The notes under the pieces are model-generated. The model saw nothing but the letters and a program-made list of their open reading frames with translations, had not been told where the DNA came from and did not search any database. Below are positions 63,641 to 64,000 of a DNA stretch of 64,000 nt, one piece after another (position 1 is the first letter of the stretch; the number at the start of each line of letters is the position of its first letter). A program made the translations under genes and the position numbers. The stretch is from Methylomonas albis (GTDB lineage Bacteria; Pseudomonadota; Gammaproteobacteria; Methylococcales; Methylomonadaceae). The stretch is from contig NZ_JACXSS010000001.1 of the NCBI RefSeq assembly GCF_014850955.1, positions 992,001 to 1,056,000 of the forward strand, read 5' to 3'.

Positions 63641-64000
63641 TTAATAGCCGGCGCTCAGGCACTGAAACATGGCTTGCGCCATGTATTTTCTGACCATCCG
63701 GTCACTAACGCCCAATTGCCGAGCAATTTCGGCATAAGTGAGGTCGTCGAGTTGCGCCAACAAAAAGGCCTTGCGCACTTTTGCCGGTAGTTGATTGAGT
63801 AATTCGTCGATTTCCCGCAAGACTTCGAGAACGATGGCGCTATCCTCCGCCGAAATGACACTCTCCTCGGGATAGGCTGCGAGTCGTGCCAAGTAAGCTT
63901 GTTCGATGCTGTTGCGCCGCCAGTGATTGCTCAGCAGGCGTTTGGCGATGGTGGTCAGGTAAGCGCGGGGTTCGTTCAGGTTTGGCGTTTCCTTAGCCGT
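63641..64000 (-). CDS. fecI: ECF sigma factor, FecI type (5' end outside the window)
   Basis: The leftward frame is open to the right edge and reads NEPRAYLTTIAKRLLSNHWRR, a region 2 signature, before the helix-turn-helix of region 4 (LDDLTYAEIARQLGVSDRMVRKYMAQ). The TTG at 63892 is therefore internal. With the following fecR, receptor and PepSY genes it makes a standard surface-signalling iron uptake cluster. Confidence 0.9.
   Translation of the reverse strand, partial: TAKETPNLNEPRAYLTTIAKRLLSNHWRRNSIEQAYLARLAAYPEESVISAEDSAIVLEVLREIDELLNQLPAKVRKAFLLAQLDDLTYAEIARQLGVSDRMVRKYMAQAMFQCLSAGY

Noticed and set aside
58463-63892. Assigning the TonB/sigma cluster to methanobactin or copper uptake
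   Set aside because: No mbnA-like precursor or mbnB/mbnC gene is visible; fecI-fecR-receptor-PepSY is the generic siderophore arrangement.
1-64000. CRISPR array, rRNA or tRNA genes
   Set aside because: No regularly spaced direct repeats, no rRNA signature and no cloverleaf with a TTCGA-type arm were recognised by eye; a tRNAscan or CRT run would be decisive.

Overview
The window looks like chromosome of a gammaproteobacterium, most likely a methanotroph or methylotroph of the Methylomonas type. This is inferred from a formaldehyde-activating-enzyme homologue, a PEP-CTERM protein, an ethylene-receptor-like sensor kinase, abundant palindromic intergenic repeats and the general style of the proteins. 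No rRNA, tRNA or CRISPR array was recognised.

Layout. 0-2 kb: an S1-domain protein cut by the window edge, a Fae paralogue and a PPOX-family flavoprotein. 1.8-4.6 kb: a hairpin-rich spacer, an IS110 element with a candidate bridge-RNA leader, and an AT-rich gene with a PD-(D/E)XK nuclease signature. 4.6-26.6 kb is mainly housekeeping: cysH-gshA, recQ, a DUF1249/queD/PilZ group, trpS, an ElyC-like protein, an ABC exporter, a PEP-CTERM protein, a Bcp peroxiredoxin, a complete RND efflux operon, rpiA, lpxD and a membrane/spermidine-synthase fusion. 27-32.4 kb mixes an HNH endonuclease, small unknowns, proA, a VOC protein and a cytochrome P450.

32.8-41.7 kb is a defence island built on a type I restriction-modification operon: hsdR, an AbrB/PIN pair, hsdM, a DUF559 endonuclease-like gene, hsdS, then a MazF-like pair and a scrap of cas4. 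hsdR carries a one-base frameshift. hsdM is interrupted by a 280-base multi-hairpin insert. Copies of a GC-rich palindrome have been absorbed into the PIN and DUF559 reading frames. Several junctions are stop/start overlaps, so the operon was translationally coupled before it decayed.

42-50.5 kb holds a large hybrid histidine kinase with an ethylene-receptor-like membrane domain, a lipoprotein hydrolase, a Nudix/PQQ-type dehydrogenase pair, htpX and DUF2835. 50.5-64 kb is a TonB and ECF-sigma region. One complete fecI-fecR-receptor-PepSY cluster reads leftward from the right edge. A second fecI-fecR pair sits near a receptor that lost its N-terminus at an IS3 insertion, which also truncated a PIN toxin on its other side. 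A degenerate duplicate of one sigma factor and a two-copy MITE-like repeat flank this rearranged segment. Two type II toxin-antitoxin loci (one broken) lie inside it.
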